The notes under the pieces: model-generated
What the model was told of the DNA's origin: nothing
Database searches by the model: none
What the model saw: the letters and a program-made list of their open reading frames with translations, nothing else
NCBI GenBank assembly: GCA_023053575.1
Contig: JAKZAP010000016.1
Location: 19,300,030 to 19,364,029 of the forward strand
Direction: 5' to 3'
Length of the DNA stretch: 64,000 bases
DNA from: Branchinecta lynchi
Taxonomy: Eukaryota; Arthropoda; Branchiopoda; Anostraca; Branchinectidae
Part shown: positions 35,191-47,582 of the stretch, piece by piece
Position numbering within the stretch: position 1 is the first letter of the stretch
How the letters are laid out: each line of letters begins with the position of its first letter
Translations under genes and position numbers: made by a program

Positions 35191-35846
35191 AAATAACAAA
35201 ATGGCGTACTACAAGAAAAGTAACTGATCTCGCTTGAAAAGACTAAGCAGGCTACCTATTGTCATTTAATCGCCTTCCAATCATCGCTAATCTTCGGCAT
35301 ACAGCTTTTTAACCGACCATGAGCTAAAAACTTTTACCTCGAGAAAACCAATTTTTTTCAACTTTTTGTCAAAACCAGGACTTATTGCGACCTTGGGACC
35401 ATCTGTTGGCGCGATTGATAAGTGCACGACCTGGTCATGTCAGAGCACCTCCTTATAGCAAGAAAATCAAAGGTAAAGAAAAATATATAGTGGGTGCATC
35501 TATTAAAATTTAAAAAAGTATCGATATTTGGCAGTCTTTACTTCTTTGAATAATTCGTTTTGGGGTTGTTCGTCTCAGTTTATTTGAAACACGTAAAAAA
35601 AAAAAAAAAAAAAAAATTGAGGGCGTTTAGCCCTAGTGAAGGAGTACAAGAAAGAAAAAAAAAATGCAACGCAAGTAGTAAAATATTTACACTGAACAGA
35701 ACGTAAACAAAACTGGAAATCACACGGAGAGGGCCGGCCACTGGTTGACCACTGTCTTGTCCTCTGATCTTCATAGATCTCTCCTACCGGATTACGAAGA
35801 CCCAAACCAGACTCGACCCGAAACACGGCTTCGCGCTGCAACCCGT
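35191..35846. other. MED16 intron sequence with poly(A) tract
   Basis: A run of about 23 A at 35595-35618. Otherwise nothing recognised. Confidence 0.3.
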
Positions 35847-36190
35847 GCAGAATTCGATTTCTTCAGTGTTTTGCCCGACAAACGTTTGCAGGATTTCATT
35901 TCTTGCATATAAAAACACCCGATGTGCCGACGGATCGACCGATGCCTGATAAAAAGCATACAAAATATTATTTTTTCTATGTTTGCTTAATTTGTTTTTA
36001 TTTCTTCTGGATACCTTCTGAAAAGCCCGATGTGCCGACGAGAATACCGAGGCACGACAAATGCATGCAGAATTCGATTTCTTCAGTGTTTTGCCCGACA
36101 AACGTTTGCAGGATTTCATTTCTTGCATATAAAAACACCCGATGTGCCGACGGATCGACCGATGCCTGATAAAAAGCATACAAAATATTA
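35847..36190. repeat. Tandem duplication, period 220 bp
   Basis: A block starting GCAGAATTCGATTTCTTCAG and running through CACCCGATGTGCCGACGG and TATTTTTTCTATGTTTGC occurs at 35847 and again, essentially unchanged, at 36067. Confidence 0.85.
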
Positions 36191-36340
36191 TTTTTTCTAT
36201 GTTTGCCGGCGCTTCGCGCCGACAAACACGTGAACTTTCGCCGAGCTTCGCCCGACGAAAGTACTTTCTCAGGACCTTTAGGGGGGGGGGGAAGCCCCCC
36301 CCCCTCCCCCCCCCCCCCCATAGTGACGCCCCTGCAGTTC
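36191..36340. repeat. GC-rich hairpins and G/C homopolymer block, possible hAT-like end
   Basis: Several stem-loops (GGCGCTTCGCGCC; CTTTCGCCGAGCTTCGCCCG then ACGAAAG) are followed by G9-10, C9-14 runs, then TAGTGACGCCCCTG. Read inverted, CAGGGGCGTCACTA resembles common hAT MITE termini. I find no matching left end. Confidence 0.45.
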
Positions 36341-36766
36341 AGTCCACCATATCATTACAGTCCGCCGTATCATTAGGAAGAAAAGATGTTTCCGCTAAGC
36401 TCAATGCTATCGATGAAAGTGAATAATTAATGAGCTGGAGAAAGGATTGACGCGAAGTTCGGATTCTGTCATTTGTGATGGGATATCTTATGATATAAGT
36501 TTTTTACCTGCCAGAATTGTACAAAGTAGGCTACAATAGAGGGCAGAGTATGAGAAAAAAAAAAAAAAAAATAGAATAAGGCAACAAAATGCATTTTAAG
36601 ACGAATATATACAACGGATTCAGTACACTCAACAATAAAAGGTCACTCAAGGGTGATGTAGAGTCCGGAACTTACTTTGAAAATTAACAACTCTCATCGG
36701 AACAGCAACAGCCGGGTCTATCAGACCCAATCTTTTAATCGCATATCACACAAATACTTCGCGTAC
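36341..36766. other. MED16 intron sequence
   Basis: A poly(A) tract at 36555-36571. No exon or repeat end recognised. Confidence 0.3.
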
Positions 36767-37500
36767 TTAAAGTTCAACTGAAAGGACTTAGATAGGACCC
36801 CGATGAAAAATTCATCTAAAAAGAGTAGTATCAAGTTGTTCAAAAAACTAAATGATGCTACTAAATACTTCTACTTCAAGGCTACCGTGTTACTGCATAC
36901 TACTGCATGCTACTATTAGCAAGACTGGATGCTACTATGGCGAGACAGAATGCTACTGGACACTACTTCATAACATTGGACCAGTCTGAGGCACATTAAA
37001 TGATAGTATTCTTTACTATTACATAGTATTCCGTGCAATTTTTTCCTACAACTACCATACAACCACGCAGGCTACAAATTTTTCATCGGGACAGTCTAGT
37101 TACCCATCACTTATTCACTTACAGATGCTTGAAGACCCGATGAGAAGCCTTACTTACTTGTTCCGCTATATACGAATAATCGATTTTCAAATAGTGGAAT
37201 TTCCTTGTCTGATTTGTATGCTCTATGCGCTTGTATGTGTGTTGTATGCTCAACGAAAACGATTTACGAAAAGTAAATCTTCGGTAAGCTGATCACTGGC
37301 CACTGAAACGCCGCGTATGTATTGAGATTCAGTTTTTCTGCGTCAAATTAGAAATTTGCGGTGAGGGACGGCCGTAGATATTATGAACGTCATTCTAGAG
37401 CAAATAATGAAAAATAAAAAAATCCCATAAGACAATCCAAAACATGCAGTGGATTGAGTTAAATGATACAAAAATAAGTTGGCTTTTCAGTTAAACTTAA
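36767..37500. mobile_element. TTAA-ended element, 'TTAAAGTTYAACTGAAAAG' family, copy 1
   Basis: The left end is TTAAAGTTCAACTGAAAGG. The right end inverted is TTAAGTTTAACTGAAAAGCC. Interior words (GCATGCTACTATTAGCAAG, GATCACTGGCCACTGAAACG) recur inverted at 12270-12550 and at 52690-52960. No transposase. Confidence 0.7.
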
Positions 37501-37651
37501 AAGTAAAAATCCGCAGCTTTTTCTATTCTGTCCGAGTGAATCATTTCGAAAAAGGAGATATGTAGAGAAAATTTGGTAGGACAAACGCATTATACAACCG
37601 GACTAGAATATGACGATTAAGTCTTGTCTTGTTCGGGACAAGCCTTCCATA

Positions 37652-38840
37652 GAGAGATAGATAGATACTTTAATTTTAGCAGTTAGGCCATACACAAAAT
37701 CATACATTTTTAAACACTTCGAGAGAGCGATTATATAAACTCACATGTAAAACGATTTAAACTCCCACTACCAAAAACTATTTACATCTCTTTAACGCTT
37801 CTTTAACAAAACCTGTAACTGCCATTATCGCTGACCGTGAAGATGACTTTAGGATACCAGGAAAGAGCAACCCATCAAAAATCTTACTCTCAAATCCGAG
37901 AGCCCCTTGCATCTTGACAGGAAGTGAGACAGATTTTCCTCTTCCAAACCACATAACGAGCAAGTATAACATGACTTCGGGTTCCGGGAATTTCTTTCAA
38001 ATAATTTAACCCTACTCTTAAGAGGGAGACTGTTCGCTCGGATCTGGAACCACAAACGCAGGTTTTCAGCCGGTAAACGTAACTTAAAATAAAATTCAAA
38101 ACCAATCGACTCTTTAATACTCCTGTAATCTTTCAGAGTTTCTGAATTAACAGTCTGTGCATGCCAAAGTTGAATTTCCTGATCCTCCTGAACTCGCGCA
38201 AAACTGCGACAAAGTTTATCTTGATCAGTTGTAGGACCGAGACCCTCATTCCAAGCATAAGACAGCCCTGCTTTATCAAGTAGGGCTTTCACTTGAAATG
38301 GCCAGGATCTCTTCTTTCCCTGCTTTAATAGTTCCAAATACGCTGCCTTCAACAGCCTCTCATCTGGCAGTTGAAGAAGTTTTATCCAAAACCTAATAAC
38401 CTGGACAGCTCTATCTTTCTGCAAAGTACAGAGCCCTAAATCCCCCTTAAGGGCTAGCGTGGGAGTTGTAGGATGGACCCCAATTAATTTCTTATAATGT
38501 TGCAGCTGAACGGTTTCAAGTTGCGGGATAGCCTCATACCCCCAAAGCTCAGCCCCATAATGGATAGTAGGGCGAATTTTTGACTGAAATATTTGCTTAT
38601 GCATTTTTAAATTCTTTATTCCACTTATCACTGAATTTCTCAACACAGCAGCAGACACTGCTTTACCTCTACGAATCATTTCTTTAACATGATCTTTCCA
38701 GTTTCCTTTTTCATTCAACAAAAACCCATGATACTTGAAAGTATCACTTCTTTTTAAATCAGTACCTTTATAGAAAAATTTGTGATTACTTTTATTATTA
38801 CCCAAAACTACTATTTCTGTTTTTTTAACATTCACTATAC
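37652..38840 (-). pseudogene. LINE fragment: RT C-terminal part, zinc-knuckle-like end, (TATC)n tail
   Basis: A 328-codon open frame (37849-38835) on the minus strand begins in the RT palm after the catalytic motif (NVKKTEIVVLG, then FKYHGFLLNEKGNW), continues through a thumb-like region (IRPTIHYGAELWGYE) and ends with CYTCSLCGLEEENLSHFLSR C, a Cys/His cluster common at non-LTR C-termini. Downstream (lower coordinates) the tail TATCTATCTATC lies at about 37655. The endonuclease and RT motifs A-C are absent, so it is 5'-truncated. Confidence 0.8.
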
Positions 38841-38899
38841 CGTTTTACACAATTTTTGTCCCCATATTTCTAAATTGGGTGACTTAACATGTTTATCGG

Positions 38900-39243
38900 T
38901 TCCCATTCTTTATCGGATTTGGGAGTTCATCCAACCGGTAACACACTCCGCTTTTCAAATGGCGGGTCAGAAATAGATTACTTGCTTATATGCGCTACAA
39001 ACTTTTCTAAGTGTATCACCATTTACAAGTACGCGCTATCCTTCAGTGATGTACCGATTGGGACTCCATGGTAAGTAATAGCTTGAACTGGTTTCACCTC
39101 CGTACCTTTTAGCAGTTCTAGCATAATAGATACACCATCGGTTGGCACTTTATAGTTAGAAAACAGCAATGCCGTCTTCGTTGGGTTAAATGAGTGGCCG
39201 ATACAAGAATATTCCTCCGTTATAGCACTAAAACAAGGTTTTT
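38900..39243 (-). pseudogene. RT-palm fragment of another LINE, first 189-unit remnant
   Basis: The minus strand encodes SFNPTKTALLFSNYKVPTDG, then VSIMLELLKG and ITYHGVPIGTSLKDSAYL before a stop. The KTALLF/YHGVPIG spacing is that of the RT region following the YxDD motif. A plus-strand retroposon end (ACTCCGCTTTTCAAATGGCG, GGTC) at 38943-38965 abuts it. Confidence 0.65.
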
Positions 39244-39432
39244 TCTTATTCCAAGGCTGTGAACTCGCCAGATTTGTTCAATAACTCTGTTATTTTATTA
39301 GCAGTTCTAGCATAATAGATACACCATCGGTTGGCACTTTATAGTTGTAAAACAGCAATGCCGTCTTCTTTGGGTTAAATGAGTGGCCGATACAAGAATA
39401 TTCCTCCGTTATTGCACTAAAACAACGTTTTT
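39244..39432 (-). repeat. 189-bp unit, isolated by an insertion
   Basis: A full unit beginning TCTTATTCCAAGGCTGTGAA and ending ACTAAAACAACGTTTTT. It is the same unit as the three at 41742-42308, cut off from them by the family-1 element at 39433-41739. Confidence 0.9.
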
Positions 39433-41739
39433 ATGGCACTTGAGCTTACTCAAGTGCCATATAGCGATTGTAATTTCTCTCCGTCAGTCGGTCTGTCGGT
39501 CCCGGTTTTGCTAGTTCGGGCACTTCCAGATAAGCTAGGACGATGAAACTTGGCAGGCATATCAGGAACTGGACCAGATTAAATTAGAAATTGTCGCTTC
39601 CTCGATCCGACCATCTGGAGGGGAGTGGAGGGAGGGGGAATCCGGAAAAAATAGGAAAAATGAGATATTTTTAGCTTACGAACGGGTGATCGGATCTTAA
39701 TGAAACTTGATATATGGAAGGACTTCGTGTCTCAGACCCTCCATTTTAAATCCAGACGGGATCCGGTGACACTGGGGGGAGTTGGAGGGGGAAACCGGAA
39801 ATCTTGGAAAACACTTAGAGTGGAGGGATCCGGATGAAACTTGGTGGAAAGTACAAACAAAAGTCCTAGATGCGTGACTGATATAACCGGAACGGATCCG
39901 CTCACTTTGGGGGAGTTGGGGGGGGGGGAGAAGTCCGAATTTGTAGTGATCCCGCGAGTTCCGTGCTTCCTGATGTGCTGGGACGATAGAAATTGACAGG
40001 CATGTCTGGGACCCGACCAGATTAAATAGGAAATCGTCAATTCCCCGATTCAACCATCTGGGGGGGGGGGGGGAGTGGAGGGAGGGTGAAGCCAAAATTT
40101 GAGGTATTTTTAGCTTGCGAACGGGTGATCGGATCTTGATGAAAATTGATATTTAGGATGACCTCGTGTCTCAGACATCTCACTTTAAATCCGGGCCGGA
40201 TCCGATGACACTGGGGGGAGTTGGAGGAGGGAACCGGAAATTTTGAGAAACGCTGAAAGTGGAGGGATCGGGATGAAACTTGGTGGGAAAAACAAGCACA
40301 GGTCCTAGACACGTCATTGACATAACCGGACCGGATCAGGGCACTGTGGGGGAGTTGGGGTGGGGGTCCGGATTTCTAGCGATCCCGCGAGTTCGGCATA
40401 CTTCCTGATGTCCTAGGGCGATGAAACTTGGCAGGTATGTCAGGGATCCGAACAGATTGACTTGAGAACAGCCGTTTCCCGGACCCGACCATCGTGGGGG
40501 GAGTGGGTGGATGGGGAGTCCGGAATCTAGTGGCGTGCATAACTTTTGAACGGGTGATCGGATTTGAATGAAACTTGTCTGGTGAGCTATCGCCTCGGAC
40601 GTTCAGTGTCACGTCCGGGTCGGGTCCGATACCTGTGGGGATGGGGGGGGGGGGGGGGTTGGAAAACTCAAGAAACTCTAAAAGCAGAGGGATTGGGACG
40701 AAACTTAATGGATGGAACAAGCATTAGGCCTAGATGAAATTGACGGAGCCAGATGGTTTCGGGGCTCTGTGGGGGGAGTTGGAGGGGGTTTCCTGGAATT
40801 CCGGTAGTCCTGAGTTAGAATAGTTCCAGATGTAAAACGACAACGAAACTTTGCAGGCATATTAGCGACCCAAATTATCTTGACTTAAGAACCTGACACA
40901 ACATACCCCCGGAAACTTCCGTTCCTAGATCCGAGCATTTTTTGGGGAGCAAGAGAAGAGAAATATGGAAATTGACTTCTATAAATTGCGAACGAGTGGT
41001 CTGATTCGAGTGAAACTTCATGGGTGATACGAATCGATGGCCTCGACATGTAAAACATGCGTTCGAACCATATGCGACCACGATTAGGGGAATTGGGGGT
41101 GGGGGGACTTTTGACATGTACAAAAAACAAACGGATGGACCGAATGAGATGCAATTCGACAGTGCCGAGTTTATGCGGCCTAGATTTGTTATTTGGCGTC
41201 CGGGCCGGATTCGGCCAAGGTAGGGGGGGGGGGGGGGGGGGTACTGGAAACTTGCAGATAGGCTATGCTCCAATTTCAGTCAAACTTGATGGACAGGAAC
41301 AGGGAATTAAGAGATTGGGCCCGAACCGGCTCCGACAACGATGGTGGGAGGGGGGGGGGGGGTACCGGAACTTTCCAAAAATGCTCAGATTCGAGTGAAA
41401 CTTGATAGATGGTATAAACGAAGATGCTTTAGGTGGTCGATTTTTTTTCATTCCGAACCAGATTCGGCCACGGTAGGTGGAAATAGAGTGAGTACCGGAA
41501 ATCGTGTAGCACGTCTAGGGATCAAACAAATGGATTTATTGGGATGAAAGTTTGAACAGTCATGTGCATTTGCTACAGACAATCGAGACGATGCCGGAAC
41601 TGCTCAGAAATGAGTGAAACTAAATATCCTATTCTATTTCCGAACCGCATTTTTGGATGGCGGGTGTATTTTGTGACGTTCTCATCTACTTTCTTGTACA
41701 GCCTACTCGTACAAGTTCCATATTAGCTCGTAGCTCTTG
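39433..41739 (-). mobile_element. Family-1 hairpin-ended element, inserted in the 189-bp array
   Basis: It starts ATGGCACTTGAGC paired with GCTTACTCAAGTGCCAT, and ends CCATATTAGCTCGTAGCTCT then TG. On the minus strand this is the same start (CAAGAGCTNNNAGCT) and end (CAAGTGCCAT) as 1865-3283. It lies within a T run. Markers GATGAAACTTGGCAGGCAT-like at 39538, 39961, 40407 and 40838 show a period of 423-446 bp. G-rich tracts (for example 41222-41239, 41350-41362) mark each unit. Its ORFs are artefacts. Confidence 0.8.
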
Positions 41740-41741
41740 TT

Positions 41742-42308
41742 TCTTATTCCAAGGCTGTGAACTCGCCAGATTTGTTCAATAACTCTGTTATTTTATTAGC
41801 AGTTCTAGCATAATAGATACACCATCGGTTGGCACTTTATAGTTATAAAACAGCAATGCCGTCTTCTTTGGGTTAAATGACTGGCCGATACAAGAATATT
41901 CCTCCGTTATTGCACTAAAACAACGTTTTTTCTTATTCCAAGGCTGTGAACTCGCCAGATTTGTTCAATAACTCTGTTATTTTATTAGCAGTTCTAGCAT
42001 AATAGATACACCATCGGTTGGCACTTTATAGTTATAAAACAGCAATGCCGTTTTCGTTGGGTTAAATGAGTGGCCGATACAAGAATATTCCTCCGTTATA
42101 GCACTAAAACAACGTTTTTTCTTATTCCAAGCCTGTGAACTCACCAGATTTGTTCAATAACTCTGTTATTTTATTAGCAGTTCTAGCATAATAGATACAC
42201 CATCGGTTGGCACTTTATAGTTATAAAACAGCAATGCCGTTTTCGTTGGGTTAAATGAGTGGCCGATACAAGAATATTCCTCCGTTATAGCACTAAAACA
42301 ACGTTTTT
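41742..42308 (-). repeat. Tandem array, three 189-bp units, from an RT fragment
   Basis: TCTTATTCCA occurs at 41742, 41931, 42120 and 42309, so the period is exactly 189 bp. On the minus strand each unit holds about 44 codons of RT-palm-like protein (CFSAITEEYSCIG, then NPKKTALLFYNYKVPTDG) followed by stops. Units differ by only a few bases. Confidence 0.92.
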
Positions 42309-42904
42309 TCTTATTCCAATAAGAACTTATTCCATGTAGGATTCTACTAATATTTGAATGAATGAATGAACGAATGAATGAATTTATGACGCACTGCCGA
42401 AGGGCCTAAGTGCAGTAAAAAAGATAAAGAAATATAAAATAATCGCAAAAAACTCAACAAATATTTTCCATAAAGGTTCACTAATTTAGAATCACATTTG
42501 AATATCAACTGAGTCCAGACAAGACCAGTGAGTGACACTTCAATCCCATTGTTGATTATTTTGGTATTAACCCCTATATAACGGGCCATGGAGGATTGTA
42601 GGGGTCGAAATTGTTTTTGTTCATTTATTTTTGCATTTGATAAACTGAGGTGAACCCTACAGAATACATGAATGAATGATTTATGAATGATTTATTTGCA
42701 CATTAAAGCCATCCGGCCATCATGCAACAAAACGAAACAAAAAGTGAACAATCTTACATGCGCATATACACACTAACACAATCTTAATATTTTTAATTTA
42801 TACTGAATACTTTATTAGCACTAAAAACACAATTTCCCTATCAGAAGAAATCTTTCCCGTGTTTAAAAGCTAACCTGAGGAACTTCCCAATAATTCTTAT
42901 TTCT
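42309..42904 (-). mobile_element. LINE/SINE 3' tails, (ATTC)n, inverted
   Basis: GAATGAATGAATGAACGAATGAATG at 42357-42381 precedes TTTATGACGCACTGCCGAAG. A second tail-like GAATGAATGATTTATGAATG is at 42668. A sister of the first is at 44722 (TTATTACGCACTGCC). These look like minus-strand retroposon ends. Confidence 0.5.
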
Positions 42905-43389
42905 TTAAAGTTTAACTGAACAGGCAACTTATTTTTACATCTTAGATTCAAATACATTGAACTATTACAACACCTATTGGGGATTTTCATTCTGTCCACA
43001 GTAGTCTTCAGTAGGGACGTTGGGAATGTGGACGCTTTCCCATGGTGAATCCGTCCACAATTCGCCCGCGAAAATCACTAAACTATCACTACACAAGACA
43101 CCTCACTAGCTAGCACTAGTTTTTGGCACTGCAGACTGCAGACACTTCTTTCTTTATTTGATACACAATTTATTTACTCGTTTGCTGCTGGTGTTGTTGC
43201 CAAATGTTCCAGGCACCATAGAGATATCACAAAAACGGGAAGAGCGGCAAGCACAATGGAATAATCGATTCTTTGGAAATATCAGAAAAACAAACTAACG
43301 CTTTTTCATCGAGTTTTCAAGATTATTTAAGCGAACAAGTGATGGGTAACTAGACTGTCGTATCCTAGCCCTTTTCGGTTAAACTTTAA
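42905..43389. mobile_element. TTAA-ended element, 'TTAAAGTTYAACTGAAAAG' family, copy 2
   Basis: TTAAAGTTTAACTGAACAGG at left. The right end inverted is TTAAAGTTTAACCGAAAAGG. Near the right end, GTGATGGGTAACTAGACTG matches 53000-53030 in copy 3 and, inverted, 37090-37115 in copy 1. Confidence 0.7.
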
Positions 43390-43680
43390 AATCTTTACTT
43401 CCCATCATTTTAATAATCCATTTCTTATCAGTTCCCCCCACCCCGAAAATCTCCTCCCTTAGCCCCCGTAACTCTCTACAATCACACAAAAGGTGGCATA
43501 TATCCTCGTTCGTTTCTCCACACATAGGACAGAAGTAGTAAGGACCCGATCTTTCCTCTTTTTTCCCCATATACTTTCTTCTTGCACCGAGCGGCAAACC
43601 ATCAGCCCTCATACTTATTAACAAACCCATCTCCTCCCTACTTAACCCTACTACATGTTTGTTGGGGCTTTATATCAATT
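43390..43680 (-). pseudogene. LINE 3'-end fragment with Cys/His cluster
   Basis: The minus strand reads RADGLPLGARRKYMG, then CPMCGETNEDICHLLCDC. The cluster is like the end of 37849-38835 (CSLCGLEEENLSHFLSRC). About 80 codons survive. Confidence 0.7.
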
Positions 43681-43804
43681 AATCAAGTTTAATCGAATAG
43701 CTAAAAGCTTGAAGAGGAATACAAATTTACAAAATACAAAGACATGAAACAAATTAACTAAATATACTTACTTAACTAATAATTAACTAATATACTTACA
43801 AGAT

Positions 43805-44684
43805 ATGACCAGAAATAAATGACGGGATGAAACTACGTAAAAATTGGACAGAACAATTAGCAGGATATGGAATATTGTACTTAAATAACAGAGTTATTGA
43901 ACAAAACTGGCGAGTTCACAGCCTCTTGCCTTTTACCCTATTTTACTATGCATCTGATCAAGATCTAACTCAACTAGTACATCACAATTCCAATGGGGGT
44001 ACTTTATCCTAACTCGAAGAGTACTTACTATACATTGAATCGAGGGGCTCGATAACACATATTCGGACGCCTCTTTGTGCTGCAGAAATATACATAGAGA
44101 GAAATATATATAGAAATATAAATAGAAATAGGGAATAAATATATGTAGATGAATCGGAAGCACGAGAGGGATCATGTTTTGAGTAGTGTTGGCTGTTATA
44201 TTCCCAGTGATCCGTCCCGTCGGCCGATTATGGTTTCCTATGACCAGAAATAAATGACGGGATGAAACGACGTAAAAATTAGACAGAACAATTAGCAGGA
44301 TATGGAATATTGTACTTAAATAACAGAGTTATTGAATAAATCTGGCGAGTTCACAGCCTCTTGCCTTACACCCTTTTTTATTATACACCTGATCAAAATC
44401 TAACTCAACTAGTACATCACAATTCCAATCGGGGCACTTTATTCTAACTCGAAGAGTACTTATCATACATTGAATCAAGGGGCTCGATAACACATATTCG
44501 GACGCCTGTTTGTGCTGCAGAAATATACATAGAGAGAAATATATATAGAAATAAATATAGAAATATAAATAGAAATAGGGAATAAATATATGAAGATGAA
44601 TCGGAAGCACGAGAGAGATCATTTGTGAGTAGTGTTGGCTGTTATATTCCCAGTGATCCGCCCCATCGGCCGATTATTGTTTCT
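43805..44684. repeat. Tandem duplication, period about 433 bp
   Basis: A block starting ATGACCAGAAATAAATGACG and containing ACAGAGTTATTGAA, GGCTCGATAACACATATTCG and CCCAGTGATCCG is present at 43805 and again at about 44238, about 95% alike by eye. Its ACAGAGTTATTGAACAAA part is also found inverted in the 189-bp units. Confidence 0.85.
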
Positions 44685-44880
44685 CCCACACTTACTTTAT
44701 ATCAGTCATCTCTTTTATTTCGTGGAATGAATGAATTTATTACGCACTGCCCTAGAGAGAGAGATCGATATATGTAGAAACTATCATAGCATAACTAAAT
44801 TCAGTTTCTTACAAATTATAAATAACAAACATATAAATAAAAAACACATACTACGATTCAGCATTGAAAACCAAAGTAAA

Positions 44881-46050
44881 CAAGACCAAAGGTTTTGATG
44901 GGATCCCAAAAATCTATCGCAATTGTTCTATATCGCAAATCTATCGCAATTGTTCTATAATCTAATCGCAATTGTTCGTTCCAGACAATTGCGAACGAAC
45001 TACCATACCATAGCGAATTCAGCGTATCTGCTTATCCGTATAAAGAACGTCAAATGAACTTCACGTAAAACTTCTTGTAAAAAAATCCGGTTTCAACCAG
45101 ATTCCGAACAAGCTATATGTCCCGGTAAAAAAAAAAGATTGTCATATACAGATTCAGCGCGTCTTCTTACCCCTAAATATGTCATCTAATCAACTTCAAA
45201 TAAAACTTTTGATTTTAACAAATTTTCCGGTTTTGGCCTGATTCCGGGCGAACAAGTTGTCCGGGTAGAAAATACTTTTTAAATAAGTGTTCAGCATGTC
45301 TTCTTACCCCTAAATCGAACATCTAATCAACTTCAGACAAAACTTATACTTTTAACAAACTTTCCGGTTTTGGCCGAATTCCGGGCGAACTTCTTGCCCT
45401 GCGAGAAAATGGTTTTCACCATCGTTTTCAGCATGTCTTTCTACCCCTAAATCGAACATCTAATCAACTTCAAATAAAACTTTTACTTTTAAAAGACTTT
45501 CCGGTTTTGGCCGGATTCCGGGCTACCTACGTGTCCGGTGAAAAAAAAATGGTTTTCACCGTCGTGTTCAGCATGTCTTCTTACTTCTAAATCGAACATC
45601 TAATCAACTTCAAATAAAACTTACCTTTAAAAAACTTCTGGGCTAACTACTTGTCCGGCGAAAAAATGGTTTTCACCATCGCGTTCAGCATGTCTTCTTA
45701 CCTCTATATCGAATATCTAATCAGCTTGAAATAAAACTTGTACTTTTAACAAATTTCCGGTTTTGGCGGGATTCCGAGCGAACTACTTGTCCGATGACAA
45801 AATGGTTTTCACCACCGTGTTCGTTCAGCATGTCTTCTTACCCCATAACCGACTATCACGTCATCTGTTTACAAATATTTCATTTGTCCCTTAATTTAAA
45901 CCCCCTCCCCCACCCCTAAATGTAGAGCCACAGAGCCCATCTAAGAACTCGACCTTACTCTTGACCCAAAGAGTCCTCACACCACAGACGGACAGATGGA
46001 CAACTTTTGCGATGTCATAGGTATCCCTCCACTTACGTTTGGGGATTCCA
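44881..46050 (+). mobile_element. Family-3 element (about 140-bp array), full length
   Basis: It starts CAAGACCAAAGGTTTTGATG after AAA and ends CCACTTACGTTTGGGGATTC then CA before AAAA. The array of about five units has TTCAGCATGTCTTCTTACC and TTTTCCGGTTTTGGCC as markers at about 45290, 45430, 45570, 45690 and 45830. The minus ORF 45891-46202 is partly inside and has no motif. Confidence 0.65.
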
Positions 46051-46770
46051 AAAAGTGCACAAACTGAGTTCCCGTAACGATTAGTGCGGACTTTAGGGGA
46101 GTAGAAGTTTTTTTGCAATCGAGTTTGATTACTGGGAGGAGCTGTTTCCGGCAGCAATGCCCGGTAGCTCGTATTGGCTAGGATAAATTTACCAAACTGC
46201 AAAATAAGGTGTTCAAGCCGGGCGTTTAAGCGGTGATAAATTCAGTTTCGCAAGCGCTTGTTCGTAGGGTATGTTGCGGTTTCGAAGTATAGTCCTTGTT
46301 GCTCTTGGGCGGACTCTACGGCGCAAGTGCAGTACAAGAGTAAAAAGAAAAATATAAAACAAAATATTTGGTATATTTGATGTTCTATTTTTAACTCAAC
46401 ATTTTATTTATACATATAGACAACTGTACAGGATGAACACTTAACGACAACTAAAACTCAGTGAATGGCTCCGCGATCACGACTGATTTATCGAACTAAT
46501 TTGCATAAACGCAATCTCAATCGCATAAGGGTAAAGGGTGAAAACCCAGTCAGGAATTCGTAAACACAAACACTACATTTGGTATATAAGCGTGGATGAT
46601 CCTACAGCTCAAATCTAGCTCATCTCAATTTCAGTAAAATCTCAGTTTCTCTTTATTTAACCTTTCTTGGACAACAGTCACGTGTAAGTGCGCGCGCACA
46701 AACACACGGTGCCCACCTGGGTGCTACCTCAAAAGTATTGGAGAAAAATGTATGTTTCCTGGTGCTAAAC
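46051..46770. other. MED16 intron sequence
   Basis: No recognisable feature apart from short A/T-rich stretches. Confidence 0.3.
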
Positions 46771-46935
46771 GGAAAAGTCAGTTTTTGGCTCTTCGTGCAA
46801 GGGTCATCTCCAGCGACAAGCTAGAAAGACGAACTTGTGATAAAGTAAATGAAAATTTTCTGGCTTGAGCCTGAACAGAACCTTTGCCAAGAAGGGCCGG
46901 AAAGTTGCTAAGATAAATCTCACCTGAATTTCCTT
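46771..46935. repeat. Stem-loop repeat related to the MITE at 51703
   Basis: CGTGCAAGGGTCATCTCCAG...CTTTGCCAAGAAGGGCCGG are degenerate versions of the arms GGCAAGGGTCCTCGTCA and CTTGCCAAGAAGGGCCG of 51703-52094. Confidence 0.5.
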
Positions 46936-47034
46936 TAGCATCATCATATGATTCGCAGACAGCTTCATTCATTCATTCACTTATTCGTACTGCACACATT
47001 ACATATCACAAATATACTTACTGCAGTTATGTGT

Positions 47035-47368
47035 GGCATTCGGACTTAAACAGGAGCAGTCGGACCGGCTTGAGAAGATCCAGTATAGAGCCCTTCTAAT
47101 TGTGTCTAAATCTCCAAAAGTTCCCTCCCTCTCAGTGATTTCCGATTAGAAACTCTATCAACCCGACGCCTAAATATATCCATTAAGTTTGGTACAAGTA
47201 TTCTGGACAACCTAGTCCTAAGCAAAATCCTGCCACCAGAATACGAGACGACACGTATCCGACTTCCGCGGTCAGTGGCTCGGCCAGTACCAAGGCTACA
47301 ACCGGTTGAAGGTTCCCGCACCCGGTACTTTAATAATTGTGTCCCTTCTTTTGTCAAGTTTTTTTAAC
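47035..47368 (+). pseudogene. LINE C-terminal fragment
   Basis: The plus strand encodes LNQEQSDRLEKIQYRALLIV-like sequence (EQSDRLEKIQYRALL), TRRLNISIKFGTSIL and FNNCVPSFVKFF. These parallel DQSDRLETIQKRALRII, AARRLTLCTGFGNSL and KSFVPSFVEVLNN in the LINE at 7839. An in-frame stop and divergence show an old, related family. Confidence 0.7.
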
Positions 47369-47582
47369 AATGGATTTACAGATGATTCCTAATATTCGAA
47401 CCTACATTGAAAGGTAATCACGGTACAACAATTACATTCAATTACAAGCATAATAATAAGAATAATAATAATGATAATAATAATAATTACAAGCATAAAC
47501 AAACTACACATGCAAGACAAATATTAACGGCAAAAAATGTATGCTAAAGTACTTATTAACTTATGGGAGATATAACAAACTA

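Noticed and set aside
36191..36340. Complete hAT element.
   Set aside because: Only one plausible terminus (CAGGGGCGTCACTA inverted) was found and no flanking duplication.
39697..41547. Many overlapping Pro/Ser-rich ORFs on both strands.
   Set aside because: They are translations of G/C homopolymers and array units of the family-1 element.
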